64,000 bases of DNA, from NCBI GenBank assembly GCA_038233055.1, contig JBBSMS010000001.1:1-64000 (forward strand), given 5' to 3'. Of the stretch, positions 1 through 9,098 are shown piece after piece. A program made the position numbers and the translations under genes. The notes under the pieces are model-generated. The model was not told where the DNA came from. It did not search any database and was given only the letters and a program-made list of their open reading frames with translations. The stretch's first letter is position 1, and every line of letters begins with the position of its first letter. The stretch comes from Salsipaludibacter sp038233055 (GTDB lineage: Bacteria; Actinomycetota; Nitriliruptoria; Nitriliruptorales; Nitriliruptoraceae).

Positions 1-136
1 CCGCCACTGACCGCCAGCACGGCCGCCACGACCCCAACCGACCGGTCCAACACCACCCCACGGCCACCTCACCGGCCACCCGAACATCCCACAACGCCAT
101 CAGGCCAACCCCGACCACCTCGTTGCGATATCTGGG
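1..136. other. Left-edge intergenic stretch, possible start of a minus-strand gene
   Basis: No complete gene is present. On the minus strand a GTG at about position 56 opens a frame reading VVLDRSVGVVAAVLAVSG, which looks like the start of a membrane segment and runs off the window edge. A GAGGTG sequence lies about 10 nt before it. This could be the next gene downstream of the HerA-like ATPase, but 18 codons are too few to be sure. Confidence 0.2.
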
Positions 137-1942
137 TCAGAAGGGAAGTTCGTCGTCGGTGGCGACGTCGACGAACGGGTCGTCGGGGTGTTCGTCCAAC
201 TCCTCACGCGGTGTCAGTGAGGTGCCGGCCTCGCTGGCGCGCGTGGCCCAGGCGGGGAACGGGAACTCGACCACCAGCGGCACGGGGATCTGTGGCTGGG
301 ACAGGATCATCGTCCCCGGCTTGATGATGGTGGCGCGCTGGCGCTGGGCCTGCGGCAGGAAGCCGTACTCGCCGCGACCCGCCTCGGCCGCGTCCAACCT
401 CCCCACCACCCGGATCGCGGAGTTGGCAATGATGCGCCGTTCCACCTCCGACGCCGTCTGCTGGGCCCCGATCAGGATCATCCCCAGGCTGCGGCCACGT
501 TCGGCCATGTCCAGCAGGATCTCCTTGATGGGGGAGGTGCCCTCGCGCGGGGCGTACTTGTTGAGTTCGTCCAGCACGACGTACGTCAGCGGTTCCGACG
601 ACCCGGAACGTTCCTTCATCTCGAAGGCGCGGCGCAGGATCACGCCGACGACGAAGCGCTTGGCCCGGTCATTGAGATTGTGGATGTCGATGACGGTCAC
701 CTGGTGGTCCATGCGGACCTGGTGGCGCTCGGGGTCGGGCAGGTCGCCGCGGATCAGGTGCTTGACGTCGCGCGCGGCCCCGGCGAGGCGCCGGATGAAG
801 GCATTGATCGTGCCGATGCCGATCGCTCGGCCGGCCCAGGTGTCCTGGTGAGCCTCGGACTCCAACCGGTCGCCGATGACCTCGAGCAGGTCGTCGAAGG
901 TTCGACAGGTGGCGCCGTCCAGGGTGATCGCCCCGTCACCCAGCGGCTGCATGGTCTTGGCCAACTGGGCGGTTACCTGGGACACGACCATCGTGTAGTG
1001 CTGGCGTTCGTCGCCGGCGTCGGCGAACAGGAACGGCAGCAACTCCAGCTCGCAGAACTCCTGCAGGGTCCAGAAGTAGGACGTCACGCCGTGGCCCCGC
1101 GAGGTGACGTCCGGCGCCGCCGACGTCGAGTTGCGCCGCGGCGGGGCGAAGAAGCCGGCGCTGCGGAAGGCGGTCGGTTCCAGCCCGACGGCGGCGTAGC
1201 GGGCGGCCTGTTCGGCGGGGAGTTTCGTGTTCAGGTGGTCGAGGAAGAGCAGGTCCTCGCCCTTGACGTTGAACACGATTGCCTTGGTGTTGGTGGCGTT
1301 GTCGACCGCTCCCGACGTGAACAGCGAGTGCAGCAGGAAACAGGCGTAGGTGGTCTTGGTCGCCACGCCGGACACCCCGGAGATGTTGACGTGGGCGCCC
1401 CGGGTGCCGTCCAGGAAGTCGAGGTTGATGTACACCGGCTCGTCGTTGCGGGACAGCCCGGCGGGCAGCCGCGTGTCGAACTGGTCGAAGAACAGCGCCA
1501 TGTCGCGGTCATGGCCGACCGCCCGGACCACCGGTTGGCCCGGCAGCGGCGGGATGAAGACTTCCGGCTCGAACCGGGTGGGATTGACCTGGGCCGCCTC
1601 CGAGGACTGGGTGGGCAGCAGCCCGTCGGCGGACAGGAACACGTCGGAGTCGAAACGCGCGCCCTCGGAGCGGGCCCGGACCTGGTTGACGACCCCGTAG
1701 ATGCGGACCGGGTCACCGCCGGCCGGCGTCCGCTCCAGTGCCACGACGTCGTCGAGTTGCAGGTACTGGTCGGGCCGCACGGCCACCCAGAACTCCATCG
1801 GGGTGGCATCGTCGGTCCCCAGCACGCGGCCGACCTCCGGCGCGGGCGCCGCCGTGTCGGTGTCGGCACCGGCGTCGGTGGCCACGACGTCGTCGCCCGG
1901 GCTGCTGTCGGCCGGGGTGGCATCGTCGGGTGTGCTGCTCAC
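137..1942 (-). CDS. HerA-like DNA-translocase ATPase (DUF87 family) with unusual Walker A
   Basis: The 601-aa protein has an acidic, low-complexity N-terminus (1-40), a HAS-barrel-like region (about 40-140) and a RecA-fold ATPase core. The P-loop region around residues 188-198 reads ISGVSGVATKTT, so K196-T197 are present but the glycine normally before the lysine is a threonine. Walker B is YVVLDELNK with D458-E459, followed by a sensor-like GAQQTASEV and an arginine-rich RIIANSAIRVVGR. HerA enzymes are hexameric DNA translocases, usually paired with the NurA nuclease; no nurA is visible here. The start is GTG with AGGACC upstream. Family assignment is firm, cellular role unknown. Confidence 0.85.
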   Translation of the reverse strand: MSSTPDDATPADSSPGDDVVATDAGADTDTAAPAPEVGRVLGTDDATPMEFWVAVRPDQYLQLDDVVALERTPAGGDPVRIYGVVNQVRARSEGARFDSDVFLSADGLLPTQSSEAAQVNPTRFEPEVFIPPLPGQPVVRAVGHDRDMALFFDQFDTRLPAGLSRNDEPVYINLDFLDGTRGAHVNISGVSGVATKTTYACFLLHSLFTSGAVDNATNTKAIVFNVKGEDLLFLDHLNTKLPAEQAARYAAVGLEPTAFRSAGFFAPPRRNSTSAAPDVTSRGHGVTSYFWTLQEFCELELLPFLFADAGDERQHYTMVVSQVTAQLAKTMQPLGDGAITLDGATCRTFDDLLEVIGDRLESEAHQDTWAGRAIGIGTINAFIRRLAGAARDVKHLIRGDLPDPERHQVRMDHQVTVIDIHNLNDRAKRFVVGVILRRAFEMKERSGSSEPLTYVVLDELNKYAPREGTSPIKEILLDMAERGRSLGMILIGAQQTASEVERRIIANSAIRVVGRLDAAEAGRGEYGFLPQAQRQRATIIKPGTMILSQPQIPVPLVVEFPFPAWATRASEAGTSLTPREELDEHPDDPFVDVATDDELPF

Positions 1943-2097
1943 GCGAGGTCCTGGTGGGGGAGGGGTCCGGCGTCGAGGTGCCGTGTCGCGAGGCTAACCA
2001 TCGACTGGGACCGCTCCAGCGCGGGACGGCGGCGCGGGGTCTGGCACGCTGGCCGTCCACCCGGGCAGGCGGTGTCCGGCGACCGTGGCGGTTGACC

Positions 2098-2343
2098 GTG
2101 TTGTTGCCGATGGAGACGTGGGGGGGCGTGGCCGACGGGTCCACCACGGTGGCGTTTCGCCGCTGGACCCGCCCGACCATCCGCATCGGGGGCACGCTGC
2201 GGTCGCCGGCGGGCCGGTTGGCCATCGACGAGGTCGCCGTCGTCGTCCGCGCGGCCGTCACCGACGCCGATGCTCGCCGGGCCGGGGAGGCCGACCGCCA
2301 CGAGGTGCTGGCCGCCGAGGACGCGGACGCCCAGCGGCATTGA
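2098..2343 (+). CDS. Short ASCH-like domain protein, probably C-terminally truncated
   Basis: The 81-aa frame (77 aa if it starts at the ATG at 2110) contains METWGGVADG, TVAFRRW and LAIDEV followed by ITDADARRAG-like sequence. This pattern is typical of small actinobacterial ASCH/PUA-fold proteins that probably bind RNA or modified nucleotides. Relatives I recall continue for some 25-35 residues after this point with a beta strand, whereas this one stops just after EVLAAEDADAQRH. It lies tail to tail with the permease gene, 4 nt away. GTG 2098, TTG 2101/2104 and ATG 2110 are all possible starts and no clear Shine-Dalgarno picks one. Confidence 0.5.
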   Translation: MLLPMETWGGVADGSTTVAFRRWTRPTIRIGGTLRSPAGRLAIDEVAVVVRAAVTDADARRAGEADRHEVLAAEDADAQRH

Positions 2344-2347
2344 CGGC

Positions 2348-3637
2348 TCAGTCGTCGACGGTTCGGGTCCGCGCCAGGATGGCGGGGCGGCCAACCATCC
2401 CGATCGCGAACAGGGCGACGATCGCCGCCAGCGCGATCGGTCGCATCGTGGCCAGGCGCCACAGCAGCAGCGCACCGATCACGGCGCCCAGCCCCAGTCC
2501 CAGCACGCTGACGGCGCGCGGCACCGCGTGCTCGCGCCAGGCGACCACGTGCACCACCGCGAAGGCGACCAGGAACGCGAGGCTGGCGGCCTCGACCAGG
2601 GCGGACAGCGATCCGGTCACCGCCAGGGCGGCGGCGGCCACCCCCAGCACCACCACGGCCCGATCGGGCACGTCGTGGGCGTTGCGGTGGTCGAGCCAGG
2701 CCGGCAGTTCCCCGTCGTCGGAGACCCGGCGAGCCAGTTTCGCCGACGAGAACAGCGTCGAGTTGATCGCGGCCGACGTCGCGAAGGCCGCCGCCACCGT
2801 CATGCCGACCAGGCCGGGCGTCCCCAGTGCCTGCTGCGCAGCCACCGACAGGGCGACGTCGGCGCGCTGGACCACGGTCGGTGCGCCGGCGATCATCGTG
2901 GCGCCGACGGCGACCGCGACGTAGATCCCCACCACGGCCACGGCGGACCAGGTGAGCGTCGCGGTCAGGATGCGGTCCGGGTCGTCGATCTCGTCGTAGT
3001 CGTAGGCCAGCAACTGGAAGCCCTCGTAGGACACGAAGATGACGGCGGCGCCCATCCCGGCCGCGCTGGCGGGCAGTGGCCCGGTCGGTGCCACGAGCTG
3101 TTCGGGTCGCCAGTCCGTCAGGCCCACCACGGCCAGGACCAGCAGCGCGACCAGGTTCGCGGCCACGATGACGATCTCCACACTGGTCAGCTTGCCGACG
3201 CCCAGCAGGTTGAGCCCGATGAGGGCGACCAGGGCGGCGACGGAGAGCAGCCGCGGTCCCGGCGCGCCCCACCCCAGCGCGTGCGCGACGTACTGGCCGA
3301 ACGCGTAGCCGTACAGGGCGATGGTCAGCGTGTAGGCGCCCAGCATGACCCAGCTCAGGGACCCGGCGGCGCTCCGGCGGTCGAGGTGTTCGAGGAAGTC
3401 GAAGGCACCCCCGCCGGTCCCGAAGTGGCTGCTGAGACGGCCGTAGACGTACGCGGTGGTCACGGCCACGATCCCGGCCAGGACGAAGGACGCCCACGCC
3501 CACCGTCCGGCGGTCTCGACGACCACGCCCAGGGAGACGTAGATGCCACCGCCAACCATCCCGCCGGCGGCCAGGGCGGCCACGGCCGCGACCCCCATGC
3601 CGCCCGTCGAGTCCGTTCCCGTCCGATCCTGTGCCAT
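2348..3637 (-). CDS. APC-superfamily amino acid permease
   Basis: This 429-aa, highly hydrophobic protein has about 12 membrane spans. The N-terminus shows the APC signature AALAAGGMVGGGIYVSLG (helix 1 glycine-rich unwound region), and SYEGFQLLAYDYDEIDDP and INSTLFSSAKLARRVSDDGELP match later conserved segments of APC permeases. It would move an amino acid or amine in symport with H+ or Na+. Substrate cannot be read from sequence. The ATG start is backed by GGGGAGGT 5 nt upstream. It stands alone, convergent with the ASCH-like gene and divergent from the sulfatase. Confidence 0.85.
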   Translation of the reverse strand: MAQDRTGTDSTGGMGVAAVAALAAGGMVGGGIYVSLGVVVETAGRWAWASFVLAGIVAVTTAYVYGRLSSHFGTGGGAFDFLEHLDRRSAAGSLSWVMLGAYTLTIALYGYAFGQYVAHALGWGAPGPRLLSVAALVALIGLNLLGVGKLTSVEIVIVAANLVALLVLAVVGLTDWRPEQLVAPTGPLPASAAGMGAAVIFVSYEGFQLLAYDYDEIDDPDRILTATLTWSAVAVVGIYVAVAVGATMIAGAPTVVQRADVALSVAAQQALGTPGLVGMTVAAAFATSAAINSTLFSSAKLARRVSDDGELPAWLDHRNAHDVPDRAVVVLGVAAAALAVTGSLSALVEAASLAFLVAFAVVHVVAWREHAVPRAVSVLGLGLGAVIGALLLWRLATMRPIALAAIVALFAIGMVGRPAILARTRTVDD

Positions 3638-3733
3638 CGGTCACCTCCCCTGCCGACGATACGAGGTGGCTTGGGGGAGGGTCCCGGACGACCGGCAGGT
3701 CCCGGGGTAAACGCGCCGGACGGTCAGCGGTCA

Positions 3734-3739
3734 TAGGGT
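3734..3739 (+). promoter_or_regulatory. Putative -10 element TAGGGT of the sulfatase gene
   Basis: A TAnnnT-type hexamer lies 68 nt before the GTG start of the sulfatase gene, in the 170-nt gap between it and the divergent permease. No convincing -35 is seen, as is common in high-GC actinobacteria. The same TAGnnT pattern recurs upstream of several other rightward genes in the window. Confidence 0.3.
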
Positions 3740-3807
3740 CGTGCCGGACCGCCGGGGGCGTGGTTTCGTGACCACCCGGGGTTCGCCGCGACGGAGACGG
3801 AGCCCAC

Positions 3808-5220
3808 GTGTCCATCCCGAACCTGGTCGTGATCGTGTCCGACGACCATGCCGCGCAGGCCCTCAGTGCCTACGACGACACGCTCACGGATACGCCGCAC
3901 CTCGACCGGATGGCGGCCGAGGGGATGCGCTTCGACGCCTGCTTCTGCACCAACTCGATCTGCTCACCCAGCCGCGCCGCGATGCTGACGGGCACCTACA
4001 ACCACGTCAACGGCGTCACGACGCTCGCCACCCACCTCGACAACCGCCTGCCGACGTTCGTCACGGCCCTGCAGGACGCCGGCTGGGCGACCGGGCTGAT
4101 CGGCAAGTGGCACCTCGGCCACGGGCCCGCCCACGATCCGCGCGGCTTCGACGACTGGGCGATCCTGCACGACCAGGGCGAGTACCACGACCCGATCCTG
4201 TTGCACGGGGGTGATCCTGTGCTGCGGCACGGGGACGACCGGGCCCGGGGTCGGCCCCAGCGCCATCCCGGCTATGTGACCGAGGTGCTGACCGACCTCG
4301 CCCTGGACTGGATCGATCGCCACGACGATCCGTTCTGCCTCCTGTTGCATCACAAGGCGCCGCACCGGCCCTGGAACCCGGCGCCGGGGACGCCGGTGGG
4401 CCTCAGCGACGCCCCCGTGCCGGTGACCTTCGACGACGACCATGCCGGTCAGGCCCCGGCGGCGTCGCAGGTCCGCATGGGCATGGAGCACCTGGGCAAC
4501 CTCGATCTGAAGGTGCCGGTCCCGCCGGGACTGGCGCCGGACGCCGAACGCGAGTGGCGCTGGCGCCGGTTCCTGGCGGACTACCTGGCCTGCGTGGACA
4601 GCATCGACGTGCAGACGGGCCGGTTGCTGGACCACCTCGACGCGACCGGTCGCGGCGACGACACGCTGGTGGTCTACACCTCGGACCAGGGGTTCTTCCT
4701 GGGTGAGCACGGGTGGTTCGACAAGCGCTTCATCTACGAGGAGTCACTGCGGATGCCGTTCCTGGTCCGGTGGCCGGCCGGCATCGCGCCCGGGAGCACC
4801 TGCGAGGAGATGGTGCTCAACGTCGACCTCGCGCCGACCATGCTGGACCTCGCCGGTGTGGCCGTGCCCGACGACATGCAGGGTCACAGCATCGCCCCGC
4901 TCCTGCGGGGCAAGTCCCCGCCGCACTGGCGCACGTCGATGTACTACCGCTACTGGATGCACCTGGACTCGATCCACCGGGTGCAGGCCCACCGGGGCGT
5001 GCGCACCCACCGCCACAAGTTGGTCCGGTGGGACTCCGACGGACGCGGTCAGCCGGGGGCGAGCCCCGAGCCCCGACCCGAGGCGTGGGAACTCTTCGAC
5101 CTCGAGGCCGACCCGTTCGAGTTGTCCAGCGTGGCGGACGACCCGGCCTATGGAGACGTCCGGGCCGGCCTGGAGGCCGAACTCCGGCGGCTCGAGGCCG
5201 ACCTCGGCGTGGTGGACTGA
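3808..5220 (+). CDS. Type I sulfatase (alkaline phosphatase superfamily)
   Basis: The 470-aa enzyme would hydrolyse a sulfate ester. Metal-binding D12-D13 lie in IVSDDH. The activation motif C52-S-P-S-R (CSPSRAAMLTG) is where a formylglycine-generating enzyme converts cysteine to the catalytic formylglycine. IGKWHLGH and YTSDQGFFLGEHG provide further conserved metal and substrate residues. There is no signal peptide, so the protein is probably cytoplasmic. GTG start with ACGGAGACGGAG just upstream. It ends 13 nt from the GH39 gene, tail to tail, next to a glycan-import operon, so a sulfated sugar substrate is plausible but unproven. No maturase gene is in the window. Confidence 0.9.
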   Translation: MSIPNLVVIVSDDHAAQALSAYDDTLTDTPHLDRMAAEGMRFDACFCTNSICSPSRAAMLTGTYNHVNGVTTLATHLDNRLPTFVTALQDAGWATGLIGKWHLGHGPAHDPRGFDDWAILHDQGEYHDPILLHGGDPVLRHGDDRARGRPQRHPGYVTEVLTDLALDWIDRHDDPFCLLLHHKAPHRPWNPAPGTPVGLSDAPVPVTFDDDHAGQAPAASQVRMGMEHLGNLDLKVPVPPGLAPDAEREWRWRRFLADYLACVDSIDVQTGRLLDHLDATGRGDDTLVVYTSDQGFFLGEHGWFDKRFIYEESLRMPFLVRWPAGIAPGSTCEEMVLNVDLAPTMLDLAGVAVPDDMQGHSIAPLLRGKSPPHWRTSMYYRYWMHLDSIHRVQAHRGVRTHRHKLVRWDSDGRGQPGASPEPRPEAWELFDLEADPFELSSVADDPAYGDVRAGLEAELRRLEADLGVVD

Positions 5221-5233
5221 GCCCAGCCGGTCG

Positions 5234-7096
5234 TCAGACCCTGGCGCTGGCCGGCCGCACCCGGACTCGTGCCACGCCCGGCATCGGGAGGACGAAGGTG
5301 ACCTCGACGATGCCGTCGCGGGCCGCAACCGTGCCGAGGTCCTCGACGTCCAGCCGATCCGCGTCGGCCAGTGCTCGCCAGCCGTCGGCGTCGGGCCAGT
5401 CGTGGTCGGGGTCGACGTGCGCGCGGATGTTGGAGTGCGTCGCGTCCACCCGCGCGATCGACACCTCGACGCGGGCGGCGACGCCGGTGATCGCCAGGGC
5501 CACCTCGCGGTCCAGTGGTGGATGACCGTCGGCCCGTGACTGGTCGAACGTCCCGTTCCACACCAGCAGGTCGATGGTGCCGTCGTGGTGGCGGGTCGCC
5601 CACCCGTCCACCAGTCCGCCGGCGCCGTCACCCTGCAGGGCCAGGGGCAACTCGTCGTTGCCCTGCTGGTCGGCCAGCGCCAGCGCCCAGTAGCGCGGTT
5701 TGCGGAGGTTGCCGACGGTCTGGAGGCCGAAGCCCCCGTGCAACAACGATGGGGGCCGCCCCAGTTCCTCGAAGTGGTCGGTCGCGACCCAGTAGGACAG
5801 GGCGTCGGCCACGTCGGTGGCCGCCTTCATGCCGGCCAACACGAACGGGGCACCGAAGGGATCGTCGTTGAGCGGCAGGAAGTGGGTCGGGGTGATGCCC
5901 CACTCGGTCCACCAGACCCGCACGCCGTCCAGGCCGCGGGCCGCCAGCGCCGGCCGCAGGTCCATCGGGGCCACGCCGTAGACATGGGTGGTCAGGAAGT
6001 CCAGCGGGCCGTCGACCTCGACCACGTGGTCCAGGAAGGTGCCGATCCAGCCCACCGCCGCAGTCGCCGGCCCGCCGACCAGCAGGTCGGCATCCACGTC
6101 CTTCACCGCGCGGGCGGCGACGTCGTAGAGCCGGAAGTACTCCTCGGGAGTGCCGTCCCAGAAGACACCCAGGTTGGGCTCGTTCCAGACCTCGAAGGGC
6201 CACTGCCGCACCTCGTCCAGGCCGAAGTGTTCGACCAGCGCCACCACGAGGTCGCCCACGATCCGCCCCCACGCGTCCCAGTCAGCCGGCGGGGAGATGA
6301 TGCCGTCGTAGGTGAACACGGTCTGGTCGGGGTCGCGCGCGAGCGCCCGCGGCATGAAGCCCAGTTCGACCACGGGTCGCAGGCCCAGCTCCCCCAGCCT
6401 CGTGTAGAGGTCGATCACCGTGCCGGCGTCCACCACCAGGTCGCCGTCGCGCTCCACGACGACCGCGTTCTCGTCGTCCAGGATGGCGTGTGCGCGCACG
6501 TGGGTGGCGCCGACCTCGTCGTGCATCCGGGCCAGGGCGGCCGCGTACTCGGCGCCGATGTCGTCGCGACCGCGGCCGCCGTCGTAGGTCAGTTGGCTCA
6601 CGTGCTCGGCCCCGATCATCCACCATGGCCGGTCCAGCGGCGTGGCCGCGGCCGTGGCGTCCACCGACGCGAGCACCCGCGGCCGGGCGTCACCGGCCGC
6701 GATCCCGCCGGCCAGGACCGGCGGGCTGACCGCGCCGTGGCCGTCCTCGACCGTCGCCAGGGCGGTGACCGCGTAGTGGTGCGCGCGGTCGACCTCGCCG
6801 GTGGTGTCGACGTACGGGGCTCGCGGGACCGCCAGCAGGTCGCCGCCACCGTGGTCGAGCACCTCGAGGTCGTCGGGACCGTCACCCCGCAGGACCTGGT
6901 AGCCGATGGCACCGGCGACGGGTTCCCACCGGAGCGTGACGTGGCCGACGCCGGCCGTGGCCTCCAGGCCGGTCGGGGCGGGAAGGCCGCCGTCGCGGCC
7001 GGCCGCCTCGGCTACCTCGGCTGCTTCGCGGGATCCGGCCTGCCAACGGTCCCGGACGTCGGTCGTGGCCGTGTCGTGGTCGTCGCTCATGTCCAT
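5234..7096 (-). CDS. Glycoside hydrolase family 39-like enzyme (beta-xylosidase/glycosidase)
   Basis: The 620-aa protein has a fibronectin-III-like N-terminal module (about 38-130) followed by a TIM-barrel GH39-like domain. The acid/base glutamate is E306 in FEVWNEPNL and the likely nucleophile is E398 in VWWTEWGI, followed by a beta-sandwich tail. No signal peptide is visible, so it probably acts inside the cell on imported oligosaccharides. It is the last gene of the LacI-controlled operon, 84 nt after the inner permease. GH39 includes beta-xylosidases and alpha-L-iduronidases; the exact substrate cannot be told. Confidence 0.85.
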   Translation of the reverse strand: MDMSDDHDTATTDVRDRWQAGSREAAEVAEAAGRDGGLPAPTGLEATAGVGHVTLRWEPVAGAIGYQVLRGDGPDDLEVLDHGGGDLLAVPRAPYVDTTGEVDRAHHYAVTALATVEDGHGAVSPPVLAGGIAAGDARPRVLASVDATAAATPLDRPWWMIGAEHVSQLTYDGGRGRDDIGAEYAAALARMHDEVGATHVRAHAILDDENAVVVERDGDLVVDAGTVIDLYTRLGELGLRPVVELGFMPRALARDPDQTVFTYDGIISPPADWDAWGRIVGDLVVALVEHFGLDEVRQWPFEVWNEPNLGVFWDGTPEEYFRLYDVAARAVKDVDADLLVGGPATAAVGWIGTFLDHVVEVDGPLDFLTTHVYGVAPMDLRPALAARGLDGVRVWWTEWGITPTHFLPLNDDPFGAPFVLAGMKAATDVADALSYWVATDHFEELGRPPSLLHGGFGLQTVGNLRKPRYWALALADQQGNDELPLALQGDGAGGLVDGWATRHHDGTIDLLVWNGTFDQSRADGHPPLDREVALAITGVAARVEVSIARVDATHSNIRAHVDPDHDWPDADGWRALADADRLDVEDLGTVAARDGIVEVTFVLPMPGVARVRVRPASARV

Positions 7097-7180
7097 CTTC
7101 CGGCCGGGGGGCGACAGCGCCGGAGTCGAGGTGTCGGCCGCCCGGTGCCGGCGCCCGTTGCGCCAGGCGTCATCGCCAGG

Positions 7181-8089
7181 TCACTTGATGCCGGTCATGG
7201 CGATCGATTCGATGAAGCGTCGCTGGAAGAACAGGAACACCACGACCACGGGCAGGATGATGGCCACCGAGCCTGCCATCAGCAGCCCGTAGTCGGTGCT
7301 GTTCTCCCCGATGGCCGCCAGCGCCAGTGCGATCGGCAGGGTGTACTTGTCCTGGTCGGTCAGGACGATGAGGGGCCACAGGAACGCATTCCAGGTGCCG
7401 AGGAAGGTGAAGATGCCAAGGACTGCGGCCGGGGCGACCGACAGCGGCATCGCGATCTGCACGAAGATGCGAAGGTGGGAGGCACCATCGACCTGGGCTG
7501 CTTCGATCAGTTCGTCGGGTATCTGTTTCATGAACTGGCGCATCAGGAACACGCCGAAGGGCCCGGCGGCCAGGGGCAGGATCACGCCCGCGAAGGTGTT
7601 GAGCAGGGACAACTTCGCCATCAGGATGTACAGGGGCACCAGCGTCACGCTGGAGGGCACCATGAGCGTCGCCAACACGATGCCGAACACCACCGCCCGG
7701 CCCCGGAAGTCGATCTTGGCCAGGGCATAGCCAGCGGCGGCGGTGAACACGATGTTCGCGATGGTGACGATGACGGCGATCATCGTCGAGTTCCAGAAGT
7801 AGCGCAGGAAGTCCAGTTGCTCGAACAGGTCGACGTAGTTCTGCGTGGTCGGGTTCTCGGGCAGGAAGGTCGGGGCGAGGGCGGCGATCTCGGCCTGCGT
7901 CTTGAACGACGACAGCACCATCCACACGAACGGACCGGCCATCACGACCATCCCCAGCACCAGCAGCCCCGAGATCAGCCAGCGCGTTCGCGGCGACTTG
8001 ATCGCCGCAGGGTCCCTGGGTGCCGTGTCCGCTCCGCCGCCGGCGGAGTCGGCCTGGTCGGCGTCGGCAGGCTTCTCAGTGGTCGTCAT
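7181..8089 (-). CDS. Sugar ABC transporter permease, MalG type
   Basis: The 302-aa inner-membrane protein has six predicted spans and a charged N-terminus. The EAA loop EAAQVDGASHLRIFVQIAMPL-type segment (EAAxxDGA) contacts the ATPase. It is a carbohydrate-uptake (CUT1) permease. Its ATG shares one base with the stop of the partner permease (TGATG), so the two are translationally coupled. No dedicated ATPase lies in the operon; CUT1 systems of actinobacteria usually share a MsiK-type ATPase encoded elsewhere. Confidence 0.92.
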   Translation of the reverse strand: MTTTEKPADADQADSAGGGADTAPRDPAAIKSPRTRWLISGLLVLGMVVMAGPFVWMVLSSFKTQAEIAALAPTFLPENPTTQNYVDLFEQLDFLRYFWNSTMIAVIVTIANIVFTAAAGYALAKIDFRGRAVVFGIVLATLMVPSSVTLVPLYILMAKLSLLNTFAGVILPLAAGPFGVFLMRQFMKQIPDELIEAAQVDGASHLRIFVQIAMPLSVAPAAVLGIFTFLGTWNAFLWPLIVLTDQDKYTLPIALALAAIGENSTDYGLLMAGSVAIILPVVVVFLFFQRRFIESIAMTGIK

Positions 8090-9024
8090 CAGTCATCCCC
8101 TCCCAGGAACTTGAACTGGATGAAGGCGAGCACGGCGATGAACAGGAACAGCATGTAGGCGATGGCGCTGGCGTAGCCCAGGTGGAAGAAGTTGAAGCCC
8201 TGCTCGTAGATCACCATCGCCACCGTGAGTGTCGAGTCCAGCGGCCCGCCGCGGGTCATCACGAAGGGCTCCTCGAAGACCTGCAGGTACCCGATCGTCG
8301 TGATGACCGTGGCGAACAACGTCACCGGCCGCAACTGGGGGAGCGTGATGTAGCGAAATCGCTGCCAGCCGGTGGCACCATCGACCCGGCCGGCCTCGTA
8401 CAGGACGGGGGCGATGCTCTTCAGGCCCGCCAGGAAGATGATCATGTTCTGCCCCAGGTTCCGCCAGATGGCCATGACGATGATGGACGGCAGGGCCGTC
8501 GACGGGTCGTTCAGCCAACTCGGCCCCTCGATCCCCACGGTGGCGAGTATGCGGTTGATGATCCCGATGTCCGGGTTGTACATGAACCGCCAGATGACCG
8601 CGATCGCGATGATGCTGGTCACCACCGGCAGGTAGTAGCCCACCCGGAAGAAGGACTGGAGGCGTTCGATCCCGTTCTCGATCAACACGGCCGCGAGCAT
8701 GCCGGCCAACACCGTGAAGGGCACGCCCACGACGACGAAGATGCCGGTGGTGATCGCCGCCTGGATCACCTCGGGATCCTGGACGGCCCGCACGTAGTTG
8801 TCGAAGCCGATGAGGGAGGCACCCAGGGGGTCGACGAGGTTGCCCAGTTCGAAGTCGGTGAAGGACAGCCACGCCGCCGCCAGGATCGGTCCTGCCATGA
8901 ACACCAGGAACAGCAGCAGGTAGGGAGCGGAGAACCCCCAGCCCGCGATCGTGTTGGTGGTCTGGATCGACATGCGTCGCCTGCGCCGGGGGGACCGGAC
9001 CTCGGGGCTCTCTGTGGTCGTCAT
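8089..9024 (-). CDS. Sugar ABC transporter permease, MalF type
   Basis: The 311-aa CUT1 permease has six spans and the EAA loop EAGRVDGATGWQRF. I chose the ATG at 9024 (MTTTESPEV) rather than a longer frame because AGGAGG sits 7 nt upstream and the longer N-terminus is low complexity. It pairs with the MalG-type permease directly downstream and the lipoprotein upstream to form one importer. Confidence 0.92.
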   Translation of the reverse strand: MTTTESPEVRSPRRRRRMSIQTTNTIAGWGFSAPYLLLFLVFMAGPILAAAWLSFTDFELGNLVDPLGASLIGFDNYVRAVQDPEVIQAAITTGIFVVVGVPFTVLAGMLAAVLIENGIERLQSFFRVGYYLPVVTSIIAIAVIWRFMYNPDIGIINRILATVGIEGPSWLNDPSTALPSIIVMAIWRNLGQNMIIFLAGLKSIAPVLYEAGRVDGATGWQRFRYITLPQLRPVTLFATVITTIGYLQVFEEPFVMTRGGPLDSTLTVAMVIYEQGFNFFHLGYASAIAYMLFLFIAVLAFIQFKFLGGDD

Positions 9025-9098
9025 GGGACGCCTCCTGGGGGGCTGAGTCGGGGGACGAAAGGGGGCCGCACGGCTGGGCGCCGCCGGCCCCCGGGAGG

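Noticed and set aside
5585..8158. Long open frame on the plus strand opposite the GH39 and permease genes
   Set aside because: It is Gln/Arg/Gly/Val-rich low-complexity sequence, the typical antisense shadow of GC-rich coding DNA, and the minus strand holds clear enzymes.
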